Source of the DNA: Litoditis marina
Lineage: Eukaryota; Nematoda; Chromadorea; Rhabditida; Rhabditidae
DNA length: 64,000 nucleotides
Direction: 5' to 3'
Assembly (NCBI GenBank): GCA_964036275.1
Contig: OZ038434.1
Location: forward strand, 31,148,947-31,212,946
Position 1 is the stretch's first letter; each line of letters starts with the position of its first letter. The translations under genes were made by a program, and so were the position numbers. The notes below the pieces were generated by a model, which was not told the DNA's origin, ran no database searches, and was given only the letters and a program-made list of their open reading frames with translations. Of this stretch, positions 1 to 12,148 are shown in pieces.

Positions 1-355
1 GCGCATACATAAACCAGCATTGTAGAAATTCAACATGATTCGTTGAAAAAACGACTTCGTCTGGACTGGACTAGCCATAGAAAATTACTTAAACTAAAAC
101 TAAAAAGAACTTAACTTTTCAATGAGTTATCGTTGAAAATAAATAATACAATAAAGTAATCAACAGATGGGATTTGATTTGAATGTTTTAGAGGCATGAA
201 ACTGGAATGGTAAAAACCACAACAGGGATTATCTCTCAAATCTATATAATATTGCCTGCAGAGATTAGGTTGAACTACTCCAGTAGAACACCTTGCCCAA
301 AACTAGAGGCTTCATAATAGAACGAAATTGGTTATTAACTTTCAAAGAAACTGAC
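1..355 (-). other. Intron 1 of the P0 gene (incomplete)
   Basis: AT-rich DNA with no second P0 exon recognisable on the minus strand. It begins with the GTCAGT donor at 355 and runs off the window. Confidence 0.7.
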
Positions 356-500
356 CTCTCATGGCTTGACGAATCTCCTGCATCTGCTTGGATCCGACAT
401 TGTCGACTCCTACGAGGAAGCACTTGGGGTACTCCTCGAAGAGCTCGACCAGCTTGGTGAAGTAGTTGGCCTTCCAGGTAGATCTGTCTTCCCTAACCAT
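356..500 (-). CDS. rla-0: 60S acidic ribosomal protein P0, first coding exon (partial)
   Basis: The minus strand from 500 down encodes 48 residues beginning [20 protein letters not shown] and ending in the segment [19 protein letters not shown]. This is the conserved N-terminus of ribosomal protein P0 (uL10), the stalk-base protein that binds the GTPase-associated centre of the large ribosomal subunit and anchors P1/P2. The exon ends at 356 in a GTCAGT donor with one base of the next codon (Gly), as expected for this family. The remaining exons are not in the window, since 1-355 reads as intron. A TTAG just 5' of the start (about 512-516) could be a trans-splice acceptor. Family identity is seen directly and is very secure; the exon limit is inferred from phase. 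Confidence 0.95.
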
Positions 501-2173
501 CGTGGTGTGCTAAGGATCGTGTTTTAAAGACGGACCCTGAACAACAAAGCATTACGAACAAAGTTAGATACAACCATAAACGAATTACAGCAAGTCCCAG
601 TAAACAATAATCGACATTGAACGAAAAACGACTAAAAAAATCGTAATTTTGTAACGATAAAAAACTGTTTTCTGATATTTTCACTGTTAAATGTGCTCTT
701 TCTTGCATTGAACGAAAAATCAGCCTTTGATTAACATGTTATACTGAAAATGAATTGTAAAAAAACACATGTTAGGTACGACAACGCAAAATTTTTAGGA
801 AAACGAAATAATTTTGAAAGGAGAGTTGCCTAACGATTGATACGCAGCGCCTAGTATTAAGAGAGCTGATGCGCAGTATCAAATGGGTATGGCGTCAAAT
901 GAGTGTTGGCGCATTGCTGGTGTTTCTGACCCAAGCCAGTTTTCATAATGTTTCGCAAAATTTCGAAAGGAGAGATGGATGTAACATAAAGAAGTACTAT
1001 TTTTCAATACGGGTAATTTGCAGAGTAAAAGAAATTGACGAAATTCACTTCATCTATTCGTTTTGAATTATTTTTACCATGTTTTTTCTAATTTCCTTTC
1101 GTTTTTGATCGGCCTACCCGTCGCATGAAAAGAAAGTGAACAAACAAAGAATTCTTCATGTAATTGAATGAAATATGGAAAGAGTGGGATGAAGTCTGAA
1201 AAAGAATGGTAATTTGGACAAAAGTAGATTTTTGCTCCATTTATTATGTACGTTTTTGTAAATAATGAAAACGCGTTATTAAAAACACCAGTTATTTGAC
1301 TGGAATGTGGTGGTGGGTGAAAAGGTTAATATAACCATACGTTACTCCTTTGATACACTACATTGAAGGAGAATGTATGAAGTAATCGAGATTTATATCT
1401 AAACACCTTTTCACAGCTCGTTCCTGCACAACTCTTGCTCGAGCGAGTTTCGCCTATGTTAAATGTGATAAGAACGAGAAAGTGCACAATACTTTGAAAG
1501 GTCATGCCATACTATAGTGTGTTTCACTCAATTGTAACCCCCTATCGTGAAATGTCGAGTGAAAATAGAAAGTTTTGACTTATACAAGTTTTCGAACCAA
1601 CTTCCGACTCCAGTATTCTGTTCCCCTTTGAAAGTTAGGCCGATTACTGTAAAGAGTCATCGGCTGGTGAAAGGGAGTACACACGAGTTTTGAATTTACC
1701 CTAGTTTGGTTTGCTCAAAATGCCTGATTTGCGATTTATATGACTGTTTGAAGGAGTTAATTGCCTACGAATACTTCTGGGTAGTTTCAATTCATTTCTA
1801 CGAAACCAAAAGCGATTACAGGGGATGAAGAAATGAGTGTTGTAGTTTGACACATCACAACTCTTCTATTCCGACTAACAAGCACTGAAATTCAAACTAC
1901 AAACACAGCAATCTCGAGCAACATGTAGAGTTTCGCCTTCATTGCCAAGATCAAACCTAGCAACCATTTGGTTAGATTACCAAACGCAGTAGCAACTTCT
2001 GTATAACCTCATGAAGATACCTCATATGCAATATCTCACGAATTGCTTGTGAGATTCTATTGAATGCTATATGCTAGAACATTATAAGTTCACGAGGAGG
2101 TCATGAGGTGTTCATAAGATTCTCATGAGAAAATCATATGAACTTTTCAGGTGGTTGTAAGGATTGCTTACAT

Positions 2174-2287
2174 TGTTAGTCAATTGCAGAGTCACGTGAA
2201 ACACGTTAAACACAGCATAACCCAGAAACGTTCCATGACAAAGTGCACGATTCCTCACTAGAATACCAACTTCACGTGACTATTCAT
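2174..2287 (+). repeat. Dispersed repeat, 115-bp family, copy 1
   Basis: The sequence runs from TGTTAGTCAATTGCAGAGTC to ACGTGACTATTCA. The same order of blocks (GTCACGTGAAAC, AAACACAGCA, AAGTGCACGAT, ACGTGACTATTCA) recurs at 15381-15496 and 48971-49086. It contains several CACGTG E-box-like palindromes. Class unknown. Confidence 0.7.
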
Positions 2288-3166
2288 TTGACTTCTAGTA
2301 TAGATGAAGAATTCCGTCAGAATGTTCACTTCCCTGTCTGTCTGGGTCACCTAACATGAAATCGCATGAAATGCCAGCAAATGCTTCTGAGAAGTGCCAT
2401 TTCGGTTTTATGGTTTCTCCCCCTCTTATCAAATCCTGTGTGTCATTTGGGACATTCTTATCGAATTCCCCAAAGAAAGGGCGTTTTTCCTTCTATCTCA
2501 CTTCTTTTTGCTCAGAAATGCAGTTTGAACTGGTAAGCATTTCTGTTACACATTGTTTATTATGTTCTTCATGACCTCTAAAAATCAATACTGAGCTTTG
2601 ATCTCGTCTAATACAAGTTGTCTGAAAGCGCGATAACTTATACTAGAACTAGATAGATAAATATCCTTGAAAGTCATGGAAACGTTGAACATCACAAGAA
2701 CCTAAAATTCATTTTCTACAACATGTGATCAATTTTCAGTAGAAAAAAAGTGCCCTGAGTGAAAAGTAAGCATACCTGGGGCAAATCGATGTAATCGCAT
2801 TATTAGAAGCTTAAAAAAGTCGATTGGCCTGCACACTACCGTAATTTGAACTCAAATTGGATGCTTTTTTTCAAATAATTGGCATCCCGCTAGCAAAAGT
2901 TACGTATGACGTGGTCAACTTTTCAAGACGTGAACGTGAACACATATCGGAAAATGCTCAATGCGTTGAGTTTCTACGTTTTCGGACGGGTTTTCACTCA
3001 TTTGTTTTGTATAATTAATAGTTTTAGGATCTCGTCACATCTTATTCTCTGATATCTTTCTGTAGTTACCTGATATTCTACATTCTTTTCGTGGCGGCCC
3101 AACTTTGGTGGGCGTTTGCACTGATCGCATCTGGTTAGTTGTCTCCTCTTCTTTTTACCACCTCTG

Positions 3167-3347
3167 TTATAGTGGGTGCCAACGGGAAGGCGGGAGGGTA
3201 CTGTATATCTCACTTTCCGCTGTGTACGCACACATGTCTTCGATTCAAACGCCTGCCTGTCATGTGCTCCAATAGCGCAGGGGTTAGCGCCCTACTACGA
3301 AACTTTTGCTCCCAGGTTCGATTCCGGCGAGAGGCAGAAACTATAAT
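3167..3347 (+). mobile_element. tRNA-like TIR element (family S), copy 1
   Basis: The element begins TATAGTGGGTGCCAACGGG and carries a head block (GTACTGTATATCTCAC, CGCTGTGTACGCAC). A tRNA-like segment follows with an A-box (TAGCGCAGGGGTTAGCGC, about 3274) and a perfect B-box (GGTTCGATTCC, about 3315). It lacks its 3' terminal repeat because it is fused tail to tail with copy 2. No intact cloverleaf folds, so it is not a functional tRNA gene. Confidence 0.8.
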
Positions 3348-3525
3348 ATAGTTTCTGTCTCTCGCCGGAATCGAACCTGCGAGCAAAAGTTTCGTAGTAG
3401 GGCGCTAACCCCTGCGCTATTGGAGCACATAGCTGGCAGGCTTTGGAATTGAAGACATGTGTGCGTACACAGCGGGAAGTGAGATATACAGTACCCTCTC
3501 GCCTTTCTGCTGGCGACGACTATAC
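3348..3525 (-). mobile_element. tRNA-like TIR element (family S), copy 2, inverted
   Basis: Near-exact reverse complement of copy 1, giving a palindrome of about 360 bp. On the minus strand it reads from TATAGTCGTCGCCAGCAGAA through A-box and B-box to the centre near 3347. It ends at the TATAGTCG terminal repeat. Confidence 0.8.
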
Positions 3526-4925
3526 TGCTCGAAAAACAATGCCTTCTATCAAAATTCATACGATACATAAAACATACATTTATCTTCCGAAAACTTTTAC
3601 ACGTCGTGATACTCCTTGAAATTACAACTCAGTACGATAAATGTGTCCAAGTGCGTGAGACGATGTATTCAGTCTATCCCGTCTTGCCTCCATCGAACTT
3701 TTCTAAATTTAAAACACAGCAGAAACTCAGGTCTACAGCACCTTCATCGTTTTTTCTGGGCGACAACATTGTCTTTACAGCAGTATATTTCGTTCCACTT
3801 GTGATTGCTGCTCAGAAATCTTCAGTCAAAGGATTACTCGGCACTCTGTTATGTCATGTGAGTTTTGTTTATCTATCATTGAAACAAGTATCAATCGCGT
3901 ACGAACTTTTTTCTCAACACAAAAGAGTTTCAACCCACTGTCTCCCAGTTTGAATGTCATATTCAATTCACAGTTTAAACATGTGTTGTACTTGTTGTAC
4001 AGTTGTACTGAACGTGAACAGAAATATTCAAAAAGACTGCTCGTTCACGTCATTCGAATAGTTCAGCAAAGTCAGTTGAGAGAACCGGATTGCCACAAAG
4101 TTATAGTCTGTTTCACCAATCGATGTACTCCTACAGTAGTCCGTCAATTATTCAAGGGGGTGTTTTCTAATGAAAAAGTCATTACTTTGGTTTGAAATTT
4201 TCAGAGTTAGTAGTAGTAAACATACAGAAGACACTATGAACATCTTGAGGCGTTCTGAATACGCTAATATAGTAAACTTTGACCTGGAAGTGTTAGCAGA
4301 TTATTGTAGAGGGCTATAAGTGGCCCACCGTTGCAACAGAATGAATAAGAAATAGTCCGATTGTAGAGGAGAACGAAGAAAGAGGATCATAGACAGAGCA
4401 CCTCTGTTGTGTCCTCTTCACTTTTCTTTTTCTAGGTAATTTGTACTTTAGTACAAATAGCTTGGACCATCTTCTTTTTCGTCGAGATTTTTGCGGATAA
4501 TGCGGTTGTCGTGGATTGGTTGAAGGTTTACACAAAGAATAGGTCAAATGAGAAACAAATCAATGGTTAGTCTAATTATAACATATATTAGGCTTTTTTT
4601 TGCTATTTTCACCTAGGACACGTAATTAAAACGATTTGGGGAAGAAAATAGCAAGTCATATTCAGAAATGTAGTAAGTGTTCAAATAATAAATAGTCAGT
4701 ATAGTGTGTTGCTTATTTTGGCTGTGAATGTACTTGCCGTATGTTTCGATATCACTGTTTGGTGTAATAAATTCACGCATCGTAGCAACGTGATGCCTGT
4801 AAATATCGTGCTTCTCGCGAGTATTAATGATGATATATTGCTGTTGTTTCATTGACAAACAGAAAGGTTATGTTTGTTTTTTCTCTGAAATATTGTTTTC
4901 AGTAGCCAAATACGCGTGTATCGCG

Positions 4926-6191
4926 ATGACTGTCGATGGAGCGATTACCGGGGTTATTCTCCTAACAACCGCGGTTATCATCTACGAGAGAATACGGTGA
5001 GAACGTTTTCCGATTCTATATATTTGGCTGTCAAGTTAAAGAAAACTGTTTTTGGTTCACGCGATGAATCTGCAACACACTGAACGATCGATACGCATGT
5101 TTTGCATGCGGGCGCTTTTCGCGCTGGATTCGGTAGTAGTCGTTGCTGTAAATAGAGAATTGTTCTCATTTCTGTAACATTCACCTCAAAAAGTAGACTG
5201 ACAGCTCATCTCCCATGTTCAGAACCCTGAAAGAAGCGGAAGAAGAGGATGCGACTCCCGGAGAAACACTCGCAGTCAACACAGAGCTAGACTACCCTCG
5301 AGTGTGAGTCCCACTGATATGAGAGGTTTATGATAATGCGAACGATGGAGGGTACTGTATACGTCAGTTTTTGCTGTGTTGTAACCAAAACCGCCATTCC
5401 GAGCAAAACTCACCTAAGTCTGTTATGGGCGCCATAAAAGACTCTTAGATCGAACGGGTTCAGTCAATTTTGTGAGAGGCAGAGCTTATCAGATTGAGTA
5501 GCGTGCCTCTCCTTGATCTATAGTTCACACCATTCCTACTGAGACTCCTACAGTAACCTCACAAACATTCCGAAGGCTGTTGTCAAGCTGAAAATGTAGT
5601 TCATGTGAAATGCTCTCGTATATTTACTTTACCTGAGAGGGACAATGGGGTACGAAAATCCTCAACTTCTCAGATCAAAACTAAGTAAGCAAAACGGCTT
5701 GGAAGTTTTGAAATCCTACTGTAGGAGTCGAAAAGACTATAGCTTGCCTCTCCTTGATCTACACTCACTCGCATTCGCTGGTCGACAGTTTATAGTGAAA
5801 TATATCGGAGAGTCTATTGATCTTTGTTAGTGAAATGAAGACTATACTCGATTGGTTCAAATGTTACTATCTTCTCCTCAACATAACGGATTCAATTCCG
5901 TTCCGAGTCAATTTTTTTGTAAGGTCACCTTTTTCCGAAGCAAACCTTTGCTTTCCTCCTCCCTTGTGTTTGTTGTTTGATTATGTTGTTCCCCGTCCGA
6001 ACACATAGTATATCGCGTGTATCGAGTTAAAACTACACCTCTGTCTTGATCCTCTCACATATTCTTACTGCAGGGACCGCATCCCCCGTCTGCGGACCAC
6101 TTCAGACGGGCAAATCGTGGGTGGACTACAGAAAAGAGTCGACTGGGGTACGCAATCGGCACGATTCTCACGGAATATCGAACGATTTTGA
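4926..6191 (+). CDS. Small single-pass membrane protein (89 aa), function unknown
   Basis: Three exons in consistent phase: 4926-4996, 5223-5303 and 6074-6191. The start lies 23 bp after a TTTTCAG acceptor (4896-4902), typical of a spliced-leader site. The protein starts MTVDG and has one hydrophobic segment at about residues 6-20 (ITGVILLTTAVIIY). A short acidic stretch (KEAEEEDATPGE) and a basic, Arg-rich C-terminus ending RNIERF follow. I recognise no domain. The first methionine is close to the membrane segment, so it is either an N-terminal anchor or an uncleaved signal. An AATGAA at 6228-6233, a known nematode poly(A) variant, fits the 3' end. Intron 2 (770 bp) holds repeat-like sequence. 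Exon phase and the acceptor support it as real; no homology is claimed. Confidence 0.6.
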
Positions 6192-7466
6192 GATGAATGT
6201 ACGAATTTGAAGTGTTCCTTGTTCCCTAATGAAGTTTTTCACATGATTATTGTTTATACCCTACACTCTGTTCAATTGAGATGTGCATGATGTGAGACTA
6301 TAATTAATTTGGAGGAGAAGCAGTTTATTTCAGAAGTAAACGGAATAGTCAATTGAATCGTGAAAAATATGAGGGATCGTGTAGGTTCAAACTGCACATT
6401 TGCGAGTTTCCAGAGGTACCATATTAGTAAACATTCTCTATCACTAACTAGTTCATGTACGGTTCAAGTTGAAAAACAAGTTAGATTTTTTGCCACATTC
6501 GAAATTACCAAATTGGTTCGAACTCAAGAAAACTATCCAGTATTGATACTATACGATGTCCTTAAACTCTACACGTTCCACGTAAATAATCACTACTTGC
6601 AAATCTGGTCGCAACTTGCTCCAATCTCTCCCTTCAATCTCTCTATTTTGTACACGGAAGACGCGCGTTCTGGAAAATCGTATAAAACCGTGAACTTCTC
6701 AGTGGATTTGCAACAGATGGAGCGAAAAGTATCGGTTTCGTGTGTTTTTGTTGTTTACGCGAGGCACGAAAAAGAATAAATAAGAGAGGTGTTCGGGGAT
6801 AGAACCTGCCCGTTTATGGACTATATAGACAGAAATTATGGGTACTACGCCTACGAGTGAGAGCTTCGTACCGTATTTTATGTTTTGATGTACCCTGTGG
6901 ATTACACGTGACGAAAAATGTGTAGTCCTGTGTCCACGCTTCACAAATATATTAATAGGTCACGTGTGCACATTTATCATACTTTGTGACTCGCTGTATC
7001 TGTCTCAAACGAATTTCACGTGATAAAACGTCTGTGTCTCACGCTTTAAAAGTGTTTTCGTAGGTTACGTGTAGAACATTGGCGTGTTTTGAGAAATAAT
7101 TTGGTTTCCGCACACGTGCCGTACTTTGTCTGAAATACAGTGGCATCAAACATGCACGCCATAGTTTACAAATTCCGAATGGAGAGCAATAGGTTCAACC
7201 CATGAACAGAGCGGGATAGCGCTGCATATTTACAATATTTACAATAAATTTACACATTCGTGTACTCGACACATAGTACATACATGGACTATTGTATCAC
7301 ATGGTGTTCTCTCAACTTCTTGCTTCATGTGCTTTTTGAACGAGGAAGGGCCAAGGTTCAGAGCGCAAAGGAACAATGCTAGAATTAACGTGAAGTTGAG
7401 GTTAAAGATAGCGCTACATACAAAGTTTATACCCACTTCAAAAAGCTGACCCTATGGATCATCAAA

Positions 7467-7533
7467 CCATTTTTTTCCAAGTCAAATCCCATTCCAACTC
7501 CATTTTTTTCCAAGTCCAATCCCATTCCAGATA
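7467..7533 (+). repeat. Two-copy tandem repeat (about 33 bp)
   Basis: CATTTTTTTCCAAGTCAAAT followed by CCCATTCCAACTC is repeated immediately with one base change (CAAGTCCAATCCC). Confidence 0.8.
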
Positions 7534-7735
7534 CTCTCGCTGTGGGTAAAAGGGCAATCCAGTCGAGACAGTTTTTCAGCCGTTTGGGCCGGTTCTCGAA
7601 TTAGACACCCGAGTCTACCTTTGCATATTATGCTTACGTTTATACCTCATTATATTTAACGTTCACCGGATATTCACGTGGAACGTGAAGATATTGACTT
7701 ATTGGAAACTGTTTCTTCCCCCCCCCCATCACTTA

Positions 7736-7736
7736 T

Positions 7737-7791
<55 letters not shown>

Positions 7792-7792
7792 A

Positions 7793-7830
<38 letters not shown>

Positions 7831-7835
7831 TATTT
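7736..7835 (+). repeat. (CT)n microsatellite
   Basis: About 100 bp of almost pure CT dinucleotides with a few TTT interruptions, followed by a short alternating CG run (GCGCGCGCGC, 7839-7849), which is a potential Z-DNA segment. The long Ser/Leu-repeat open frames over it are artefacts. Confidence 0.95.
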
Positions 7836-8385
7836 CCCGCGCGCGCGCTCCCCCTCCTCTTTCTTCTCTCACTCTCGCTCTCTCATTATCTTTCTCCTCT
7901 TATTTAACAATTTTTGATAAGTCAACGTGTTAACGTGTTCTAATGTGTTACACATATTACGCGTGATCATTTATTTTCATCGTATATTCCTAGCTCTGTC
8001 ACCATTCGTCTTTCACAGAAAGCAGCACTACTGTGACCATGTATCTACTATGTAAGTCGACGAAAAAATGATTTGTTTCAATTCAAACCCCGTTTTTCAC
8101 CTCGAGGTCTTTCAAATTGAATGGACTGTTTCACTTTTTTCTATATACCGCCCTTATTCTTCATGCTTACAGCTTAGAAACTTTTATTCATTCAGCCTTC
8201 CATCACTGTGAATCTATGGTAGTTTCGGGTTATTATTAGAATCTAATAATGGGTTTCGTAGATTTTTTGAATGACCCCATGTACTATATGACATAAATTA
8301 TCATCGTTCGTCAAGGGCAAACCTCTAAAACTGAATAACTGCTATCTTCCACGTTTCTCAGTCAATTGGCGAGCAGTCTTCAAAA

Positions 8386-8452
8386 AAGAGAGAGAGAGAG
8401 ATTTCAGGAGTAGGAAATATATATATATAGAGAGAAAGAGAGAATGAGAAAG
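8386..8452 (+). repeat. Mixed (GA)n and (TA)n microsatellite
   Basis: GAGAGAGAGAGA, then ATATATATATATA, then GAGAGAAAGAGAGAATG in succession. Confidence 0.85.
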
Positions 8453-9119
8453 AGGCTGACTGTCTGCGTCTTCTTGATCTACACACTCTGTAGTCTCTCT
8501 GACCGGTCTCCTTTAACCTAATCGTTCAACCAACTTGCAACCTAACTAGTTTGTGGCGGATCTTCGATAATCGGTCAGAGAGTTGATTGATCTGCTCGCG
8601 AGTTCAGTTAGGGGTCGCAGTAGGGAATAGTCTCTTTCATTCCTACCTACACTCCTACAGTAAGATTACGAAACTTCTAATTGCGGTTCCACATTACAAA
8701 CAAATTGCTGTATATTGCGAAACCGTCGTTGGACGGTTAAATGTGTACTGTATACGTCTCAGTGGAAATGATGTGACCTATAATCGGACACACGTCCACT
8801 TTGTTTCGAGCTTACTTCTGTGTTTTCAGTTTGTTATGATTCTAGATCAAACTAGATTGCAGATTTCGCAATTTCTTTCATTGAAGGTAAACGAATGTTT
8901 CCGGTGGTTATTATTTCTTGCCGATATGAGCTTCCCATAATAGAAAATTGCTGTATTCTCTCGTGGTTTTGTGTACCGACTGAAGTTGATACGTCTTCTA
9001 GATGTAGGTGCTATAAAGATCATTAGAATCCCTCTCTAAGTCACGTTTATGATTTAGAAAGATTTTCATGAGGCTATTCTTGGATTTTCCGAGCCGAGTT
9101 GAAACGAGTATCATCTCTT

Positions 9120-9260
9120 CAGTCCCTCAAACTCTGTTTGAACCCCATCTGTAGCGATGATCGGAGACGCTTTTTGAGAATGACAAATTTGATCATCTCT
9201 TTTTCCCAACTGACCCGAGATAGCTGATTTGATAGCCCGGACCGGCTGCTTTCAAGTTTT
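9120..9260 (+). repeat. Direct repeat of about 140 bp, copy 1
   Basis: Matches 9549-9699 in order: AGTCCCTC, GAACCCCAT.TGTA, AGACGCTTTTTGAGAATGAC, TGACCCGAGATA and TTTGATAGCCCGGAC. Only point differences separate the aligned blocks, so it is a relatively recent local duplication. Confidence 0.85.
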
Positions 9261-9548
9261 ATATTCTCGATGTGCACTACCTATAACAGAAGTTTGCTGT
9301 ACTGTGTTTTGTTGCGACTTAAATCTTACCACGATACTGTTCTCATTGTGTTCAAAACGACTGAATCGATCTTTACAGAGCGAGCCTTTACGGTGACCTT
9401 TGTTCTGTTCCACCGTTTTTGTAGTTTGATCTCGTTGGTTTTCAGTCAAAATTTGAAAATCATCGCATTTATTTTGTATTTAGATCAAACTACAAGGAAG
9501 ATTCGTTCACACACTATATATCCCATGTATATACCCTCTCCTTTCCAA

Positions 9549-9699
9549 GTCCCTCTCTAAATACCTCAGTTTCGGTCGGAACCCCATATGTAATGGTATT
9601 CGAAGACGCTTTTTGAGAATGACAAATTTGATGATCTCTTTTTTCTTAACTGACCCGAGATATCTGGTTTGATAGCCCGGACAGGCTGCTTTCAAGTTT
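9549..9699 (+). repeat. Direct repeat of about 140 bp, copy 2
   Basis: Second copy of the unit at 9120-9260, offset by about 430 bp. The intervening DNA includes the TGTAGTTTGATC / GATCAAACTACA motif pair. Confidence 0.85.
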
Positions 9700-10454
9700 A
9701 GTTTACGGCTTTTTTCTCCGCAATAAGCGATCATTTCAACATTTTGGCGTCTCGAATCTGGGTCAACGCTGTCGTCATTGTTTTATGCTTATTCGTCTGT
9801 TAATTGAGATATGGACCGATACTTATCTGATGCACAGTTTCTAACCTGCGTCTAACCGGACACATGCTATTTTCTCTTTACATTCTACCAGATACAGTAT
9901 TTTTCGTTCCCACTGAGACCCCTACAGTAAGAGATACGGAACTTACATGTTTTAGCACTCAATTCCGAATTTAAATCACAAGTGGCTTTTTGTATCCGAC
10001 AAAGCTAAAGTTTGCGCCAGAAAACATTCCTCGAAAAGTTCGAATGTGTACTGTGGTAGGAATGATGCGAAATATAGAACTACTGCTGAACAGTGCCCGG
10101 ATTCATGTATAGTACTAATTTCATCGCATTCACAGGTTTGCACATCAACTCGTAATCTACTAGATGTAAATGATATTTTCACGTAAAACGCGAGGAAACG
10201 TGAGAGTTCACTGACGTTGAGTCCGGGAGTAAATTGAAAATCACGTGAAAAGTGAGAAGAAGTCAACTACGTTTCACTTGATTTGTACTGCACAACTACA
10301 CGTTTGTCGCTTCTGAAAGTTGATGTGTATCTCAGGTTGTTTTTGAAAAACTGGTAGCGGTCGTTCTATCGAGCCTCAAGTTTTCATCTCTTTGCGCTCA
10401 CAGATCAAACTACAACGCAACTACAACACTTGGTTTTTCTCTGAATCAACTTTT

Positions 10455-10725
10455 GACTAGTTCCAAAGCTTCTCATCAGAGATATCGGAAGTTTATACTG
10501 TGTTTTCAGACCGAACTATAACCCAGAACTTGACTGGTCTTCCTTTAAATCGACCCACGGCTAGTTCCAAACCACTTATCATCGGAAACGAGTTTTTGTA
10601 GTCGTTCAAAATTCTGCTGTGTTTTTAGCTCGAACTACAACCTAAATCTGAATATGATTCTCTCTAATTGTACCTCTAAAACAATCCATAGCTAGTTCCA
10701 AAGCCTCTCATCATAGGAAACTACC
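10455..10725 (+). repeat. Degenerate tandem repeat, three units of about 110-130 bp
   Basis: The phrase CTAGTTCCAAAGC.TCTCATCA recurs near 10455, 10561 and 10691. It is separated each time by text containing CTGTGTTTT.AG and GAACTA.AACC. Confidence 0.6.
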
Positions 10726-11761
10726 TTTTTTGTCGCCGTCTGATAGTAGAAACTTGATTGGAACGGGCTAATCTCGCCTTCTTTATCGCTAAAACAATGA
10801 TTCACGCCGTACTTCCTCAAATGGAAACTGGATTTCCTTCGCGGGTTACTGGTTCTCTCCCTCCAAGACACAGCGCAATTCATCAACTTAGAGGCCAGCG
10901 CAGTGGTCAGTCCCGAAACACTGTGATGGGTTGGCCCATGTAGATAGTTGTACTTTGTTTGTACTTTGTAGTCTAACTCAACGCTACCCTGTATAGGCCT
11001 TGATCTCTCCGAAGCAAGGCTATACATTATATGTTGCCCATATTGCTGTGTTTGTAGGTTGGTCCGGTTCTTTTTCGGTTGGTGTTCGTATAATCATGAC
11101 GTGTATCGCGATCTTTTTTTTTGTAGTCATGTTGAACGCTTCTTTGTACTTTGTAGTCACGTTTGCGCTTGCTAAAACAAGCCTATTACGGTGCTTGTTG
11201 CCCATATTTCTGTGTTTGTAGTACGATTCTGTGCCTTTTTGGTCAAACTCGTAAACTGGGGAGTGTATCGGGTTCAAAGTACAACGAAAACTTGGTCACC
11301 CGCATTTTAGTTTTACTTAGAAGATATCAATGCTCTTCGACAGTCAGTTGTGCTCTAGACAAACAAGGAATTTGGAGCTCGTTCCGCAGTGAGAATTTCT
11401 AATTACCTAGCTGTTGATGTAATTTTATTCCGAATCAACGTGCAACTCAATTTATATTATTTAAATGTTATGCTTATTCACCCATTCTAATATTTCTAGT
11501 TTCATAATTCTGGAATGCCCATTCTAGTGTGTGTTCATAGTATCATGCATAAATTTAGTGAAAGTCTCTAATGATTGCGATGATAGTCATTTTGCCCCAA
11601 TCTCTCTCTGATATTTGATTTACAACCCGTGCGTATCTCACACTCATCCACTAGTCCGACTCTAATCTGCACGTATTATTGATAATGATAATATTAATAA
11701 TATGTTCTGGTAATTTATTTAGAGCCACAATTCTCACAGCAACTCTAGACATACACAGCAG

Positions 11762-12088
11762 ATGAATAGTAATCTTAGTAGTCCAGATCTCAAGGGGTGC
11801 TCCAACCGTATTCCGCATTTTGCAAGCCGAACAGCCGGGTAAGCTCTTCCATTATAATGGACGTTGATTAAGATGATTTTATTATGTTTATTACTGAGAC
11901 GTAATGTAGAATAATCTGTGTTGTCCTGAAGTATTATACATTGGAAAGTACGGTTAATCTTTGAACTAGCACTGAAAAGCCTAGAGGCGTGAGTATTTGA
12001 CAGCTGTCACAACTCAGACAACTTCTTGCCAATTAGAATACCACTTTTGTAGCGGCTTCGACGACGGCCTTGGCGAGATAGTGTGCAG
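11762..12088 (+). CDS. Weak candidate: two phased exons of an unidentified gene
   Basis: An ATG at 11762 directly follows CACAGCAG. It opens a 77-nt exon (MNSNLSSPDLKGCSNRIPHF...) that ends in GTAAGC. A 36-nt exon at 12053-12088 follows a TTTTGTAG acceptor in matching phase and reads GGFDDGLGEIVC before GTCAGA. A possible last exon starts near 12138 and stops soon after. The second exon overlaps a hairpin repeat, the total coding length is tiny and nothing is recognisable. The signals may be coincidental. Confidence 0.15.
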
Positions 12089-12148
12089 GTCAGAGAGACA
12101 CAGACATACCGTCTGTCTGTGGCCTCATTGACCTGCGTGCTCTCTCGC
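12074..12148. repeat. Hairpin-forming inverted repeat
   Basis: The arm GCGAGATAGTGTGCAGGTCA and its imperfect reverse complement ending TGACCTGCGTGCTCTCTCGC flank the shorter repeat CAGACATACCGTCTGTCTG. About 20 of 25 arm bases pair. Confidence 0.6.

Larger units (their letters stand above)
501..4902. other. Intergenic region between P0 and the small membrane-protein gene
   Basis: No reading frame here has convincing splice sites or a recognisable protein. The stretch holds the upstream region of the P0 gene, one copy of a dispersed 115-bp repeat (2174-2287) and the back-to-back tRNA-like elements at 3167-3525. Around 4107-4140 is a solitary copy of the TAGTCTGTTTCAC...CTACAGTA motif that is clustered at 12.8-13.5 kb. 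Confidence 0.6.

Noticed and set aside
6360..6779. 139-codon plus-strand frame after the small membrane-protein gene
   Set aside because: No recognisable domain, no acceptor near the start, and composition like the surrounding AT-rich DNA.
7678..7933. Ser/Leu repeat proteins over CT tracts (also at 14563-14967, 15079-15470 and 24768-25203)
   Set aside because: Microsatellite translations with no splice or start context.
7990..8056. Tiny first exon (MYLL) after a TTTCACAG acceptor with a GTAAGT donor
   Set aside because: Good signals but only four codons and no second exon in phase nearby.
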